NCBI RefSeq assembly: GCF_002109495.1 | Contig: NZ_LVJN01000011.1 | Location: forward strand, 1 to 47,394 | DNA length: 47,394 nucleotides | Direction: 5' to 3' | Source of the DNA: Magnetofaba australis IT-1 | Lineage (GTDB): Bacteria > Pseudomonadota > Magnetococcia > Magnetococcales > Magnetococcaceae | Shown: piece after piece, positions 27,494-35,588 of the stretch | Position numbering within the stretch: the first letter of the stretch is position 1 | Layout: each line of letters begins with the position of its first letter | Made by a program: the position numbers and the translations under genes | Notes under the pieces: generated by a model | What the model saw: only the letters and a program-made list of their open reading frames with translations | Databases searched by the model: none | Told to the model about the DNA's origin: nothing

Positions 27494-27790
27494 GAGTCAG
27501 TCAAATTCAAAATTGAACATTGGCGATTTTGAAAATGGGAGATATCGAGGGCTCCGCCCTTGAGCTCCCAACAACCAAACCTTGGGGCGCCGCCCCAAAC
27601 CCCGCTGGGGGCGCGGCCCCCAGACGATTCGGCAGGATTGCCGAATCGGACTCGCGCAGCGACCCCGAAGGGAGAGAGCCATGGATGGCCCGAATCACCC
27701 CGCCGCCGACCAGTCGGCGGCCAATAGTCAGCGCAAGCCGGACCTACGTTACACAAACATTGGACGGTCTGTGCAGTTTTGGTTTTGACT
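27494..27790 (+). repeat. Full copy of the interspersed hairpin-rich repeat (arrangement GC double hairpin then inverted 71-nt module)
   Basis: It opens with GTCAAATTCAAAATTGAACAT and ends in TGTGCAGTTTTGGTTTTGA like the copy at 12289-12593. After the GAGGGC-TCC-GCCCTT hairpin and ACTCCCAACAACC-type linker, the GC double hairpin comes first (27582-27623). The 71-nt module follows at 27626-27696 in reverse orientation. The shared closing part CCGCCGACCAGTCGGCGG and AATAGTCAGCGCAAGCC follows. It fills the space between the hemerythrin and AAA+ genes. No gene is seen in 27466-27823. Confidence 0.8.
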
Positions 27791-27823
27791 CACTATAGAC
27801 CGGGACTGACGACGGGATTCCGG

Positions 27824-29524
27824 TTAGTCCAGGTCCATGCCGCGGAAGATGGCGCAGTGGGCAAAAGTTTCCAGATTGGGCTGCGCTTTGCGGTGAGCGC
27901 AGTATTTGGCCACCAATTTGGCTAAGCCTTTAATATCCCGACCTGTCGCCTTGGGGTAGCGTTCGGCCAACGCTTGGGTCATCGGCGCATCCAGACCGAG
28001 CTGGAACTGCTCGCCCATCACCGCCCAGATGCGCGCCCGCTCCTCACGTGAGGGCGCCTGATAGCGGATCATGGCGATGCAGCGGGAGATGATCGCTTCA
28101 TCGATATCGTGGGTGCGGTTGGTGGTGAGGAAGAGCAGTCCGTTGAAGTACTCCAACACCCGCAGGAACACCCCCACCACGGCGTTCATGGCCAGGTTGT
28201 CATCACGGCGTTTGATATAGACGTCGGCTTCGTCGATGAGCATCACCGCGCCCCAACGCTGCGCGCGAATCAGCACCTCTTTCAAGGTCTTCTCCATCTC
28301 CGCCACGTTGAGCCCCAACTGGCCGGAGTGCACCCGGTACAAAGGACGCCGGATAATCTCCGCATACACCTCAGCGGTCAGCGTCTTGCCGACCCCCGCC
28401 GGGCCGGAGCAAAGCACAGTCGTCCCGCCGGACTTGCCCGCCACGATATCATCCATCAACACATCCATCTCGGCGGTGAGAATGTCAATCAGATCCACAT
28501 GCTCAGTGGGCAGGACCAGCTTCTCTTTCAACTCCGGCTGATAGCGGTAGAGCTGGAGATAGTCAAGATGCACCCACAGATGTTGATGCATCTCCAGATG
28601 GAACAGGAACAGATAGGCGTGTACCGGAATCTGGGTAAACAACTGCGGATCCATCGCCTCAGCCAGCGCCAGAATGCGGTTGTCCGCCTCCCGAGAGAGC
28701 CCTGAATCGCGATCAATGCGCTTGAGCAGCGCGCCCAGAATGTTGCCTGCGGACTCCAGGGTCAGGTCCCGATCCTTGAGGATCGACTCATCATTGACCA
28801 GACGGGCGGGCGCGTCGCTGGTGGAGAGCGCAATGCGATTCTTACGCGAAAAGTCGGTGTTGCGATGCGTCGCCGTGGGATCGTCGGCGATGATGCCCAC
28901 GCCATCCCCGGAGAACTGCTCGTGGAAGCGATTGCGCCAATCAAAATAGCGTTCGCGCTGGGCGTCATATAGCGCCAACAGTTGCGGCGTCTCCCGCACA
29001 TACCCTTTAGCCGCCAGCAGCTCCGCCAAAGTCTGCCCCGCCATCGCCCGCTCGGGGAAGATCAGATGCGGATGCGCCAGTTGACCACAGCTGTTGGCGC
29101 GCACCTCCATGACCAGACGCGCGCTGTCATCGCCGCCGGGGGGCGTGAAGTCAATGCGCCCGACCACATAGGGCCGCAGCGTGGATGAGGCGTCCAGCTT
29201 GAACAGCCAGCCGCGCGCCACCCCGTTGGAGACATAGTCGATCAGATCTGGAATCAACTGCTCGAACTGGCCCATTTCATAACGCGGCAGATCCTGACTC
29301 AGCGTCAATCGATAGGCATCCAGAAGCGCGGCCTGGCGTTTACCCTCCTCCGTTGCCACGGCGCTGTGCAGATTGATCAGCGCATCCAGATGCGCAGCGC
29401 TCAACGCCTCATAGGGGATCACCACGCGCGGGGCGATTTTCAACTGCTCGCCGAAGCGCTCCAGGTCGGGACAGAGACGCAGCAACGCAGTGGCCACGTC
29501 ACGGGACAGCTCTATTTTGGCCAT
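27824..29524 (-). CDS. AAA+ ATPase with unassigned N-terminal region
   Basis: A 566-residue soluble protein. Residues 1-340 have no fold I can name; a segment HAYLFLFHLEMHQHLWVHLDYLQLYRY is notably His/Leu-rich. Residues 345-566 are an AAA+ module: Walker A GPAGVGKT near 372, Walker B AVMLIDEADVYIKRR near 430, sensor 1 LLFLTTNRTHDIDEAI, and arginine fingers likely in ISRCIAMIRY. The C-terminal lid reads YPKATGRDIKGLAKLVAKY. It resembles Rubisco-activase/CbbX-like or Moxr-type remodelling chaperones in general form only. It is the last gene of the carbon-metabolism block, 100 nt after the SdhE-like gene, so it may act on a rTCA enzyme. That is a guess from position. Confidence 0.8.
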   Translation of the reverse strand: MAKIELSRDVATALLRLCPDLERFGEQLKIAPRVVIPYEALSAAHLDALINLHSAVATEEGKRQAALLDAYRLTLSQDLPRYEMGQFEQLIPDLIDYVSNGVARGWLFKLDASSTLRPYVVGRIDFTPPGGDDSARLVMEVRANSCGQLAHPHLIFPERAMAGQTLAELLAAKGYVRETPQLLALYDAQRERYFDWRNRFHEQFSGDGVGIIADDPTATHRNTDFSRKNRIALSTSDAPARLVNDESILKDRDLTLESAGNILGALLKRIDRDSGLSREADNRILALAEAMDPQLFTQIPVHAYLFLFHLEMHQHLWVHLDYLQLYRYQPELKEKLVLPTEHVDLIDILTAEMDVLMDDIVAGKSGGTTVLCSGPAGVGKTLTAEVYAEIIRRPLYRVHSGQLGLNVAEMEKTLKEVLIRAQRWGAVMLIDEADVYIKRRDDNLAMNAVVGVFLRVLEYFNGLLFLTTNRTHDIDEAIISRCIAMIRYQAPSREERARIWAVMGEQFQLGLDAPMTQALAERYPKATGRDIKGLAKLVAKYCAHRKAQPNLETFAHCAIFRGMDLD

Positions 29525-29624
29525 GGGGAGGGTCCAGCACGAAACAGGGGTTCAACGGAGAAGAGCGCGCAGGGGCGCGAATCATGGCGGGAGTATACAA
29601 AAACGCACCGCCAGAGGCGATGCG

Positions 29625-29900
29625 TTACGTACAGTACTTGGCCAGCCTCTGCAACCAGGACGGGTCCAGCGCCTCCGGCGCAGGCTTGAGCCCGCTCACC
29701 CAATCGTAGAGGTCCGCATCGGGATAGTGCAGCAGCGCCAAACACATCTGGCAATCCGCCAGGGTCAGGCTATCCCCCTCGCCCGCCAGGAAGGCGTTCC
29801 AGAGGCGGTCGGCCTCCAAAATGGAGCGTGTCTGCGCAAGGTATTGCACCTTGCGCTTAAACCCATCCAGTTGGCTTTGTTGCTCCGGGGTAAGAGCCAT
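29625..29900 (-). CDS. SdhE-family (flavinylation factor-like) protein with altered RGxxE motif
   Basis: A 91-residue helical protein starting MALTPEQQSQLDGFKRKV; ATG 29900 is preferred over an upstream TTG. The C-terminal part, LALLHYPDADLYDWVSGLKPAP, matches SdhE (YgfY, DUF339), whose members have LLExxDPDLxxWL. SdhE promotes covalent FAD attachment to SdhA/FrdA, using an RGxxE motif. Here the equivalent is R25-S-I-L-E29, with Gly replaced by Ser but Arg and Glu kept. Location in the block with a fumarate reductase-like flavoprotein agrees with a flavoprotein assembly role. That flavoprotein lacks the flavin-accepting His, so the function may have shifted. Identification is by short motif and length. 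Confidence 0.65.
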   Translation of the reverse strand: MALTPEQQSQLDGFKRKVQYLAQTRSILEADRLWNAFLAGEGDSLTLADCQMCLALLHYPDADLYDWVSGLKPAPEALDPSWLQRLAKYCT

Positions 29901-29924
29901 CTCAGGGCTCCCAGTCGCAGACAA

Positions 29925-30563
29925 TCACTCGCCGTCAAAGGTGACCAGCTTATCGCGCCAGTCGGTGTCCACATGATCGGCGTCGCCCCACGGCGGCTTG
30001 CCGTAGTAGAGCGCGTCGGTGGCGATAATCTGGTCGTATGTGGCCGAATGCAGATCCGCTTTGCGCAGATCCGTGGCGGAGAGATCGCACTGGGCGAACG
30101 CGGCGTCCTCCAGCGTGGTCTCGCGCATATTCACCGAGTCAATGCGACAGCGCGAGAAAGTGCTGCCGGTAAAATCGGTGCCCTGCAACTCCGATCGGGA
30201 AAACACCACATCGGCAAAGGTGGAAGACGAAGCGTTGCTCAGATAGAGACGCATATCGCGCATGTCGGCGCCGCTGAAATCGCAGCCCGGCATCTCCACG
30301 CGCTGAAAAAAGCCGCCATGCAGGTTGACGCCAGAGAGATTCACCCCCGCCATAAAGGCGTCCTGGACAAACACATGGTCCAGATTGGCGTCTTTCAGAT
30401 TGGCGCCCTGCAACTGACTGCCCGACAGAACCGCCTCGGACAAGTCCAGGCTGGAAAGATCCAGCCCGGACAGGTCCAGGAAGCTCAAATCCGCACCAGC
30501 CAGAGAGCCCTCCCGGCCCTTTTCGGCCAGGAGGGACTCACGGGATTCAAACCGCTTGAGCAT
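29925..30563 (-). CDS. Pentapeptide-repeat protein
   Basis: A 212-residue protein. From residue 20 to about 175 it has A(D/N)LxX-type pentapeptides (AGADL SFLDL SGLDL SSLDL SEAVL SGSQL QGANL), predicted to form a right-handed quadrilateral beta-helix. Cys, Phe and Met occur at some stack positions. The last 35 residues (WGDADHVDTDWRDKLVTFDGE) are outside the repeat and acidic. No signal peptide or membrane segment is seen, so it is cytoplasmic. Its start is 11 nt after the korB stop and its stop is 24 nt before the SdhE-like gene, so all three are probably co-transcribed. Role unknown; a scaffold or regulator of KorAB or the flavoprotein is conceivable. Confidence 0.88.
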   Translation of the reverse strand: MLKRFESRESLLAEKGREGSLAGADLSFLDLSGLDLSSLDLSEAVLSGSQLQGANLKDANLDHVFVQDAFMAGVNLSGVNLHGGFFQRVEMPGCDFSGADMRDMRLYLSNASSSTFADVVFSRSELQGTDFTGSTFSRCRIDSVNMRETTLEDAAFAQCDLSATDLRKADLHSATYDQIIATDALYYGKPPWGDADHVDTDWRDKLVTFDGE

Positions 30564-30574
30564 GCTTCACTCGC

Positions 30575-31450
30575 TTACGGCTTGGAGCGCGCGATGATCT
30601 GATTGATGTCGTAGTCGGCATGGCCGCCCACTTTCTCAATGATCTTGTCCAGGTTTTCGCGCAGGGTCGGTTTGTTGGCCTTGTAGAGCAGACCCATGGG
30701 CGCTTTGCCGCCGGGACGACGCGCCAACTCCATGGCCGCGCCCAGATCACTGGCGTCGTGGCCTTCAGGAACCTCTTCCACCAGATCACGATAGTGCTGG
30801 ATGGTGTCGATTTTGTTGAAGGTGGGGCACTGGCTGAAGATGTTCACGTAAGCGAAGCCGTTGTGCTCCATGGCGCCCTTGATCAGTTCGGCGCAGATGT
30901 TGGGCTTGCCGGCGAACGCCTGCGCCACATAGGTGGCGCCGTAGGTCAGCATGTAGAGCAGCGGGTTCATCGGCTCTTCAGGACCACCATAAGGGGTGGT
31001 GTAAGCCTTCATCTCCGGACGCGAAGTCGGCGAGTACTGACCTTTGGTCAGACCGTAGATGCCGTTATCCATGAGGATGTAGGTCATGTTGACGTTCTTA
31101 CGCGCCATGTGCGGCATGTGACCGCCGCCGATGGAGAAGCCGTCGCCGTCGCCGCCGGAGACGCACACAGCCAGATCGGGACGCGCCACAGCGGTGCCGG
31201 TGGCCACTGCGCCGGCGCGGCCGTGCAGGGTGTGCATCTTGTAGGAGTTGACGAAGTACGGCATGCGCGAGGAGCAGCCAATGCCGGAGATGTTGACGAA
31301 TTTGGTCGGGTCAACGCCCAGCTCGGACAACGCCTTGTAGGTTCCGTTCAGAATGCCGAAGTGACCACAGCCCGGGCACCAAGTCGTCGGCACCTCGGAT
31401 TTGTAATCCTTGGGCTTCATTTCCACCTGATTGAAAGCAGCAACGGACAT
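30575..31450 (-). CDS. korB: 2-oxoglutarate:ferredoxin oxidoreductase subunit beta
   Basis: This 291-residue protein binds thiamine diphosphate and the [4Fe-4S] cluster. TTWCPGCGHFGILNG (Cys25, Cys28) and SGIGCSSRMP (Cys59) supply cluster ligands, and GGDGDGFSIGGGH (100-104 core) with later DNGIYGLTKGQ forms the TPP-Mg site. With KorA it reductively carboxylates succinyl-CoA to 2-oxoglutarate using reduced ferredoxin, or runs in reverse. The start ATG overlaps the korA stop by one base (TAATG), showing translational coupling. No separate delta ferredoxin subunit is encoded, as is usual for two-subunit KorAB. Substrate choice over pyruvate rests on gene context and the KorAB architecture. Confidence 0.93.
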   Translation of the reverse strand: MSVAAFNQVEMKPKDYKSEVPTTWCPGCGHFGILNGTYKALSELGVDPTKFVNISGIGCSSRMPYFVNSYKMHTLHGRAGAVATGTAVARPDLAVCVSGGDGDGFSIGGGHMPHMARKNVNMTYILMDNGIYGLTKGQYSPTSRPEMKAYTTPYGGPEEPMNPLLYMLTYGATYVAQAFAGKPNICAELIKGAMEHNGFAYVNIFSQCPTFNKIDTIQHYRDLVEEVPEGHDASDLGAAMELARRPGGKAPMGLLYKANKPTLRENLDKIIEKVGGHADYDINQIIARSKP

Positions 31451-33168
31451 TAGAGCAGCTCCTTGGTCTTCTCGATCATCATGATGGGGGTGAACGGCAG
31501 GCCACCACAGATCGTATAAGGAATGGGTTTGATGGAGGTTTCAGCACGGATGAAGTGCGAAAGCTGGCCTTGGAAGTTCACTTCCGGCACCAGAATCTTC
31601 TTACACTTGGCGGCGAAATCCTCATATTGCTTGACCGGCATGGGGTACAAAAGTTTCGGGTAGAAGCCCTTCACTTTGATGCCCTCTTCACGCATGCGCG
31701 CAATGGCTTCACGCGCCACGCCGATGGTGCTGCCCCAGGTGATGATGCCGACATCGGCCTCTTCATCGGGGTCGCCATCGATCTCTGTGGGCTTGTACTT
31801 GTCCACCAACGGCGCAATTTTGTTGAAACGCTTGCGATGGTTGGCTTCGTGGGCCACGGGGCCGTAGTTGGGCGCGCCAGTCTCGCTGTGCTCCAGGCCG
31901 GTGGCGATGTGCATCGCGCCCGGAGTGCCAGGGTCGGCCATGGGCGAGATGTTGTCGTCAGTGAACAGATAGCGTTTGAACTCGCCCTGACCATCCCACT
32001 TGCGGCGATCGACAATGGTGTAGCTGGCCGGATCGGGTCGGGGAATGGTCTGGGTGGAGAACGCCAGCGAACCGTCGGAGAGCAGCACCACGGGGGTCTG
32101 ATACTCTTCGGCGATGTTGAGCGCATCCACGGTCATGTCGATGCAGTCTTTCACATCTTCAACCGACATCACCACGCGCGGGGAGTCGCCATGGCCGCCG
32201 TGAATGGCCAGGAACAGGTCCGACTGCTCGTGCTTGGTGGGCAGACCAGTGGAGGGACCGCCACGCTGCACGTCCACCACCAGAGCGGGGGTCTCGGACA
32301 TGGTGCTCATGCCGAGCAGCTCGCTCATCAGCGCCAAACCGGGACCAGACGTCGCGGTCATGGATTTCTTACCGGCATAGGAGGCGCCCAACACCTGCGC
32401 CAACGAGGCGATTTCGTCCTCGGCCTGCACCAGCACGCCGCCGCACTTGGGCAGGTGGGTGGAGACGTATTTGGCCACTTCGGTGGCCGGGGTGATGGGG
32501 TAAGCGGAGAAGAAGTCCAGCTTGCCGATCACCGCGCCCAGACCCACGGCGTCGTTGCCGGAGATGATGATGACGTCTTTGGGCTCTTGCGCATCGGCCA
32601 CGCGATAGGTGTCGGTTTTGCTCTGTTCCGCGGCCATCTTCTTGCCCAACTCGAACGCCTCCAGGTTCAGGCGCAGCACCTCTTCGCCTTTGGAGGTGAA
32701 CTTGTCGGTGAGCACGCGGATCAAGGTCTCTTCGTTGATGTTGAAGAGCACCGACATGGCGCCCATGGCCACCATGTTCTTGGCGCGATACTGCTTCAGC
32801 CCCTTGGCGGTCTTGGACATGGGGATGGGATAGGCGTGCACCCCTTCCGGGATCTCCGGCTCGAAGTCGCCGCCCGGATAGTCGTACACAAAAGCGGTGC
32901 CGGGCTTGAGCAGATGCTTGTTCAGCTCGTAGGCTTCGCCGTTAAACGCGCAGAACACGTCAAACGTATCGCCTTGGTTATACAGCGTCTCAGAGCTGGC
33001 GCGCACCTGATACATGGCGTAGCCGCCCTTGATCTCCGCGGGGAAGGTTTTGAAGGTATACACTTCCAAACCGGCGCGAGCGCAAGCCGCTGCGATAAAG
33101 TCGCCGGTGGAGATGATGCCTTCACCACCCTCACCCGCGATACGAATGACCAGATCTTTTTTCTCCAT
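31450..33168 (-). CDS. korA: 2-oxoglutarate:ferredoxin oxidoreductase subunit alpha (gamma-alpha fusion)
   Basis: A 572-residue protein. The start at MEKKDLVIRIAGEGGEGI has GGGG 6-9 nt upstream. Residues 1-185 are the gamma domain (IAGEGGEGIISTGDFIAAA, TFPAEIKGGYAMYQVR). Residues 190-572 are the alpha domain (GNDAVGLGAVIGKLDFFSAYPITPATEV, MTATSGPGLALMSELLG, VVDVQRGGPSTGLPTKHEQSDL), which binds CoA and completes the TPP pocket. This gamma-alpha fusion is typical of rTCA organisms such as Hydrogenobacter and Magnetococcus, and of the mycobacterial enzyme. The gene follows sucD by about 100 nt, coupling succinyl-CoA formation with its carboxylation. Confidence 0.93.
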   Translation of the reverse strand: MEKKDLVIRIAGEGGEGIISTGDFIAAACARAGLEVYTFKTFPAEIKGGYAMYQVRASSETLYNQGDTFDVFCAFNGEAYELNKHLLKPGTAFVYDYPGGDFEPEIPEGVHAYPIPMSKTAKGLKQYRAKNMVAMGAMSVLFNINEETLIRVLTDKFTSKGEEVLRLNLEAFELGKKMAAEQSKTDTYRVADAQEPKDVIIISGNDAVGLGAVIGKLDFFSAYPITPATEVAKYVSTHLPKCGGVLVQAEDEIASLAQVLGASYAGKKSMTATSGPGLALMSELLGMSTMSETPALVVDVQRGGPSTGLPTKHEQSDLFLAIHGGHGDSPRVVMSVEDVKDCIDMTVDALNIAEEYQTPVVLLSDGSLAFSTQTIPRPDPASYTIVDRRKWDGQGEFKRYLFTDDNISPMADPGTPGAMHIATGLEHSETGAPNYGPVAHEANHRKRFNKIAPLVDKYKPTEIDGDPDEEADVGIITWGSTIGVAREAIARMREEGIKVKGFYPKLLYPMPVKQYEDFAAKCKKILVPEVNFQGQLSHFIRAETSIKPIPYTICGGLPFTPIMMIEKTKELL

Positions 33169-33270
33169 GGAAATCCCCTTCAAGAAAACCGTCTTGCAAT
33201 GCGCTTTCGTCGTCTTTGCAAATGAGCGGTCTGATGGCCTGGAGCGGCGTTGGCCGCCTCGGCCGGTCAA

Positions 33271-34146
33271 TTAGCCTCGGCCCAAGGCCTTGAGCATGGT
33301 ACCGCCGATGTCCGCAGGGGACTTGGCGATGTGAACGCCCGCCGCCTCCAGCGCGGCGAACTTGTCGGCGGCGGTGCCCTTGCCGCCGGAGATGATAGCC
33401 CCGGCATGGCCCATCCGCTTGCCCGGAGGCGCGGTGGAGCCGGCGATGAAGCCGACCACGGGCTTTTTCATATTGGCTTTGATCCAAGCCGCGGCGTCCT
33501 CTTCGGCGTTGCCGCCGATCTCGCCGATCATCACCACTGCTTCGGTCTCATCGTCGGCGTTGAACAGCTCCAGACAATCGATGAAGTTGGTGCCATTGAC
33601 CGGGTCGCCGCCGATGCCCACGCAAGTGGACTGACCCAGACCCGCCGCCGTGGTCTGCGCCACCGCTTCATAGGTCAGGGTGCCCGAACGCGACACCACG
33701 CCAATGCTGCCGCGCTTGTGGATGTGGCCAGGCATGATGCCGATTTTGCAAGCATCGGGGGTGATCACGCCGGGGCAGTTGGGGCCCACCAGTCGCGATT
33801 CGCTATCCTGCAGGAAGCGCTTGGCGCGCACCATGTCCAGCACCGGGATGCCCTCGGTGATGCAGATGATCAGCTTGACGCCCGCGTCGGCCGCTTCAAT
33901 GATGGCGTCGGCGGCGAACGGCGGCGGCACGAAGATCACCGAAGCATCAGCCTCGGTCTCCTTGTAGGCGTCGGCCACGGTGTTGAACACCGGCAGCCCC
34001 AGATGGGTGGATCCGCCCTTACCGGGGGTCACGCCGCCCACCATTTTGGTGCCGTAGGCGATGGCCTGCTCGGAGTGGAAGGTGCCATTGGCGCCGGTGA
34101 AGCCCTGGCAGATCACTTTGGTCTCTTTGTCGATCAGAATGCTCAT
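33271..34146 (-). CDS. sucD: Succinate-CoA ligase subunit alpha
   Basis: A 291-residue protein that forms succinyl-CoA from succinate, CoA and ATP (or GTP) with SucC. The CoA-binding Rossmann part begins [29 protein letters not shown] and [17 protein letters not shown] are conserved. The phosphorylated histidine is His247 in [16 protein letters not shown]. Length equals the family norm (~290). GGAGAG precedes the ATG at 5 nt. It follows sucC after 20 nt and precedes korA, so within this block the probable direction is succinyl-CoA synthesis for the reductive cycle. An oxidative role is equally possible chemically. Confidence 0.96.
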   Translation of the reverse strand: MSILIDKETKVICQGFTGANGTFHSEQAIAYGTKMVGGVTPGKGGSTHLGLPVFNTVADAYKETEADASVIFVPPPFAADAIIEAADAGVKLIICITEGIPVLDMVRAKRFLQDSESRLVGPNCPGVITPDACKIGIMPGHIHKRGSIGVVSRSGTLTYEAVAQTTAAGLGQSTCVGIGGDPVNGTNFIDCLELFNADDETEAVVMIGEIGGNAEEDAAAWIKANMKKPVVGFIAGSTAPPGKRMGHAGAIISGGKGTAADKFAALEAAGVHIAKSPADIGGTMLKALGRG

Positions 34147-34166
34147 GGCGTCTCTCCTGGCCTCCC

Positions 34167-35327
34167 TTACTGAATCGCCGCCACCGCTTTTTCAGCGGCG
34201 TCGTTGAGGTTGTCGGCGGAGATGATGGGCAGACCCGAATCGGCCATGATCTGCTTGCCCTTCTCCACGTTGGTGCCTTCCAAACGCACCACCAAGGGCA
34301 CTTTCAGCTCCACTTCGCGGGCTGCGGCCACCACCCCTTCAGCAATGACGTCACAACGCATGATGCCGCCGAAGATGTTGACCAAAACGCCTTTGACGTT
34401 GGGGTCGGAGAGAATCAGTTTAAACGCGGCGGTGACGCGCTCGGTGGTGGCGCCGCCCCCCACGTCCAGGAAGTTGGCCGGGCTGCCGCCATAGAGCTTG
34501 ATGATGTCCATGGTGGCCATAGCCAAACCGGCGCCGTTGACCATGCAGCCGATCTCGCCATCCAGCGCGATGTAGTTGAGTTCATGCTTGGAGGCTTCGA
34601 TCTCCTTGGGATCCTCTTCATCGAAGTCGCGCAGCTCTTCGATGTCCTTATGGCGATAGAGGCTATTAGAGTCGAAGTTCATCTTGCAGTCCAGCGCCAT
34701 GACGTCGCCGGAGCCGGTCACCACCAACGGGTTGATCTCCACCAGAGAGGCGTCGGTATCCATGAAGGCGTTGTACAGCGCGATCATGAACTTCACCGCC
34801 TTGCCGATCTGCTTGCCTTCCAGACCCAGACCAAAGGCCAGATTACGCGCTTGGTAGGGCATCATCCCCACCGCCGGATCGATGGCTTCCAGCAGAATCT
34901 TTTCGGGGCTCTCTGCGGCCACCTGTTCGATCTCCATGCCGCCCTCAGTGGAGGCCATCATGGTCACGCGGGAGGTTTCACGGTCGATCACCATGCCCAG
35001 ATAGAGTTCTCGGGCGATGTCACACCCCTCTTCCACATACAGGCGCTTAACCTCTTTACCGGCGGGGCCGGTTTGGTGCGTCACCAACGTCATGCCCAAC
35101 ATGCGTTCGGCTTCGGTCTTCACGTCCGCCGTGCTCTTCACCACCTTCACGCCGCCCGCTTTGCCGCGGCCTCCAGCGTGAATTTGAGCTTTCACCACGA
35201 AGACATCGCCACCCAACTCCTTCGCCGCGCTTTCTGCTTCCACCGGCGTGTAGGCCACGCGTCCACGGGGCACGGTCACGCCGTATTTGGCGACGATCTC
35301 CTTGGCTTGATACTCATGTATGTTCAT
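34167..35327 (-). CDS. sucC: Succinate-CoA ligase (ADP-forming) subunit beta
   Basis: A 386-residue ATP-grasp protein starting [17 protein letters not shown], the typical SucC start. [19 protein letters not shown] binds nucleotide, [19 protein letters not shown] carries the metal ligands, and [18 protein letters not shown] plus FLDVGGGA contact succinate and CoA in the C-terminal domain. [17 protein letters not shown] is conserved. The sequence cannot settle ATP versus GTP use, although most bacterial SucC use ATP. A GGGAG element precedes the start. About 260 bases of AT-rich DNA separate it from the upstream flavoprotein gene, so a promoter of its own is likely there. Confidence 0.97.
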   Translation of the reverse strand: MNIHEYQAKEIVAKYGVTVPRGRVAYTPVEAESAAKELGGDVFVVKAQIHAGGRGKAGGVKVVKSTADVKTEAERMLGMTLVTHQTGPAGKEVKRLYVEEGCDIARELYLGMVIDRETSRVTMMASTEGGMEIEQVAAESPEKILLEAIDPAVGMMPYQARNLAFGLGLEGKQIGKAVKFMIALYNAFMDTDASLVEINPLVVTGSGDVMALDCKMNFDSNSLYRHKDIEELRDFDEEDPKEIEASKHELNYIALDGEIGCMVNGAGLAMATMDIIKLYGGSPANFLDVGGGATTERVTAAFKLILSDPNVKGVLVNIFGGIMRCDVIAEGVVAAAREVELKVPLVVRLEGTNVEKGKQIMADSGLPIISADNLNDAAEKAVAAIQ

Positions 35328-35501
35328 GACGTCTCCCGCCTACTGCAGTTGAAAAATGCGCTATTGATGCTTAAACGACGCGGTTTTTCAGGCGTTTAGC
35401 GCGTCTTCGCGCATACCAATTACTCTCTCAGTGATGGCTAATATAAAAAACAATTATGATGCTCCACAAGGACTATTTATATTTCATTATTCGCAACGAC
35501 T

Positions 35502-35578
35502 CTGTAATAACGGTGGATTATGCACATATAAATCCGACCAGATCAAACTGTAATAACACTCTCTCATGCACACATAAA
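35502..35578. repeat. Pair of ~31-nt direct repeats upstream of sucC
   Basis: CTGTAATAAC at 35502-35511 and 35548-35557 is in each case followed after 8 bases by ATGCACA(T/C)ATAAA (35520-35532 and 35566-35578). The two copies are 46 bases apart, in AT-rich DNA 175-250 bases before the sucC start and just past the flavoprotein stop. They could be paired operator sites for sucCD-korAB. No gene is seen in 35328-35588. Confidence 0.5.
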
Positions 35579-35588
35579 GTAAACTGAA

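Noticed and set aside
9915-27790. CRISPR array suggested by repeated hairpins in the three repeat copies
   Set aside because: There is no regular repeat-spacer spacing, copies are kilobases apart and internally different, and no cas gene is present.
27520-27798. Small proteins encoded in the interspersed repeats
   Set aside because: Open frames differ between copies, run through hairpins and change after the module flip; no conserved protein remains.
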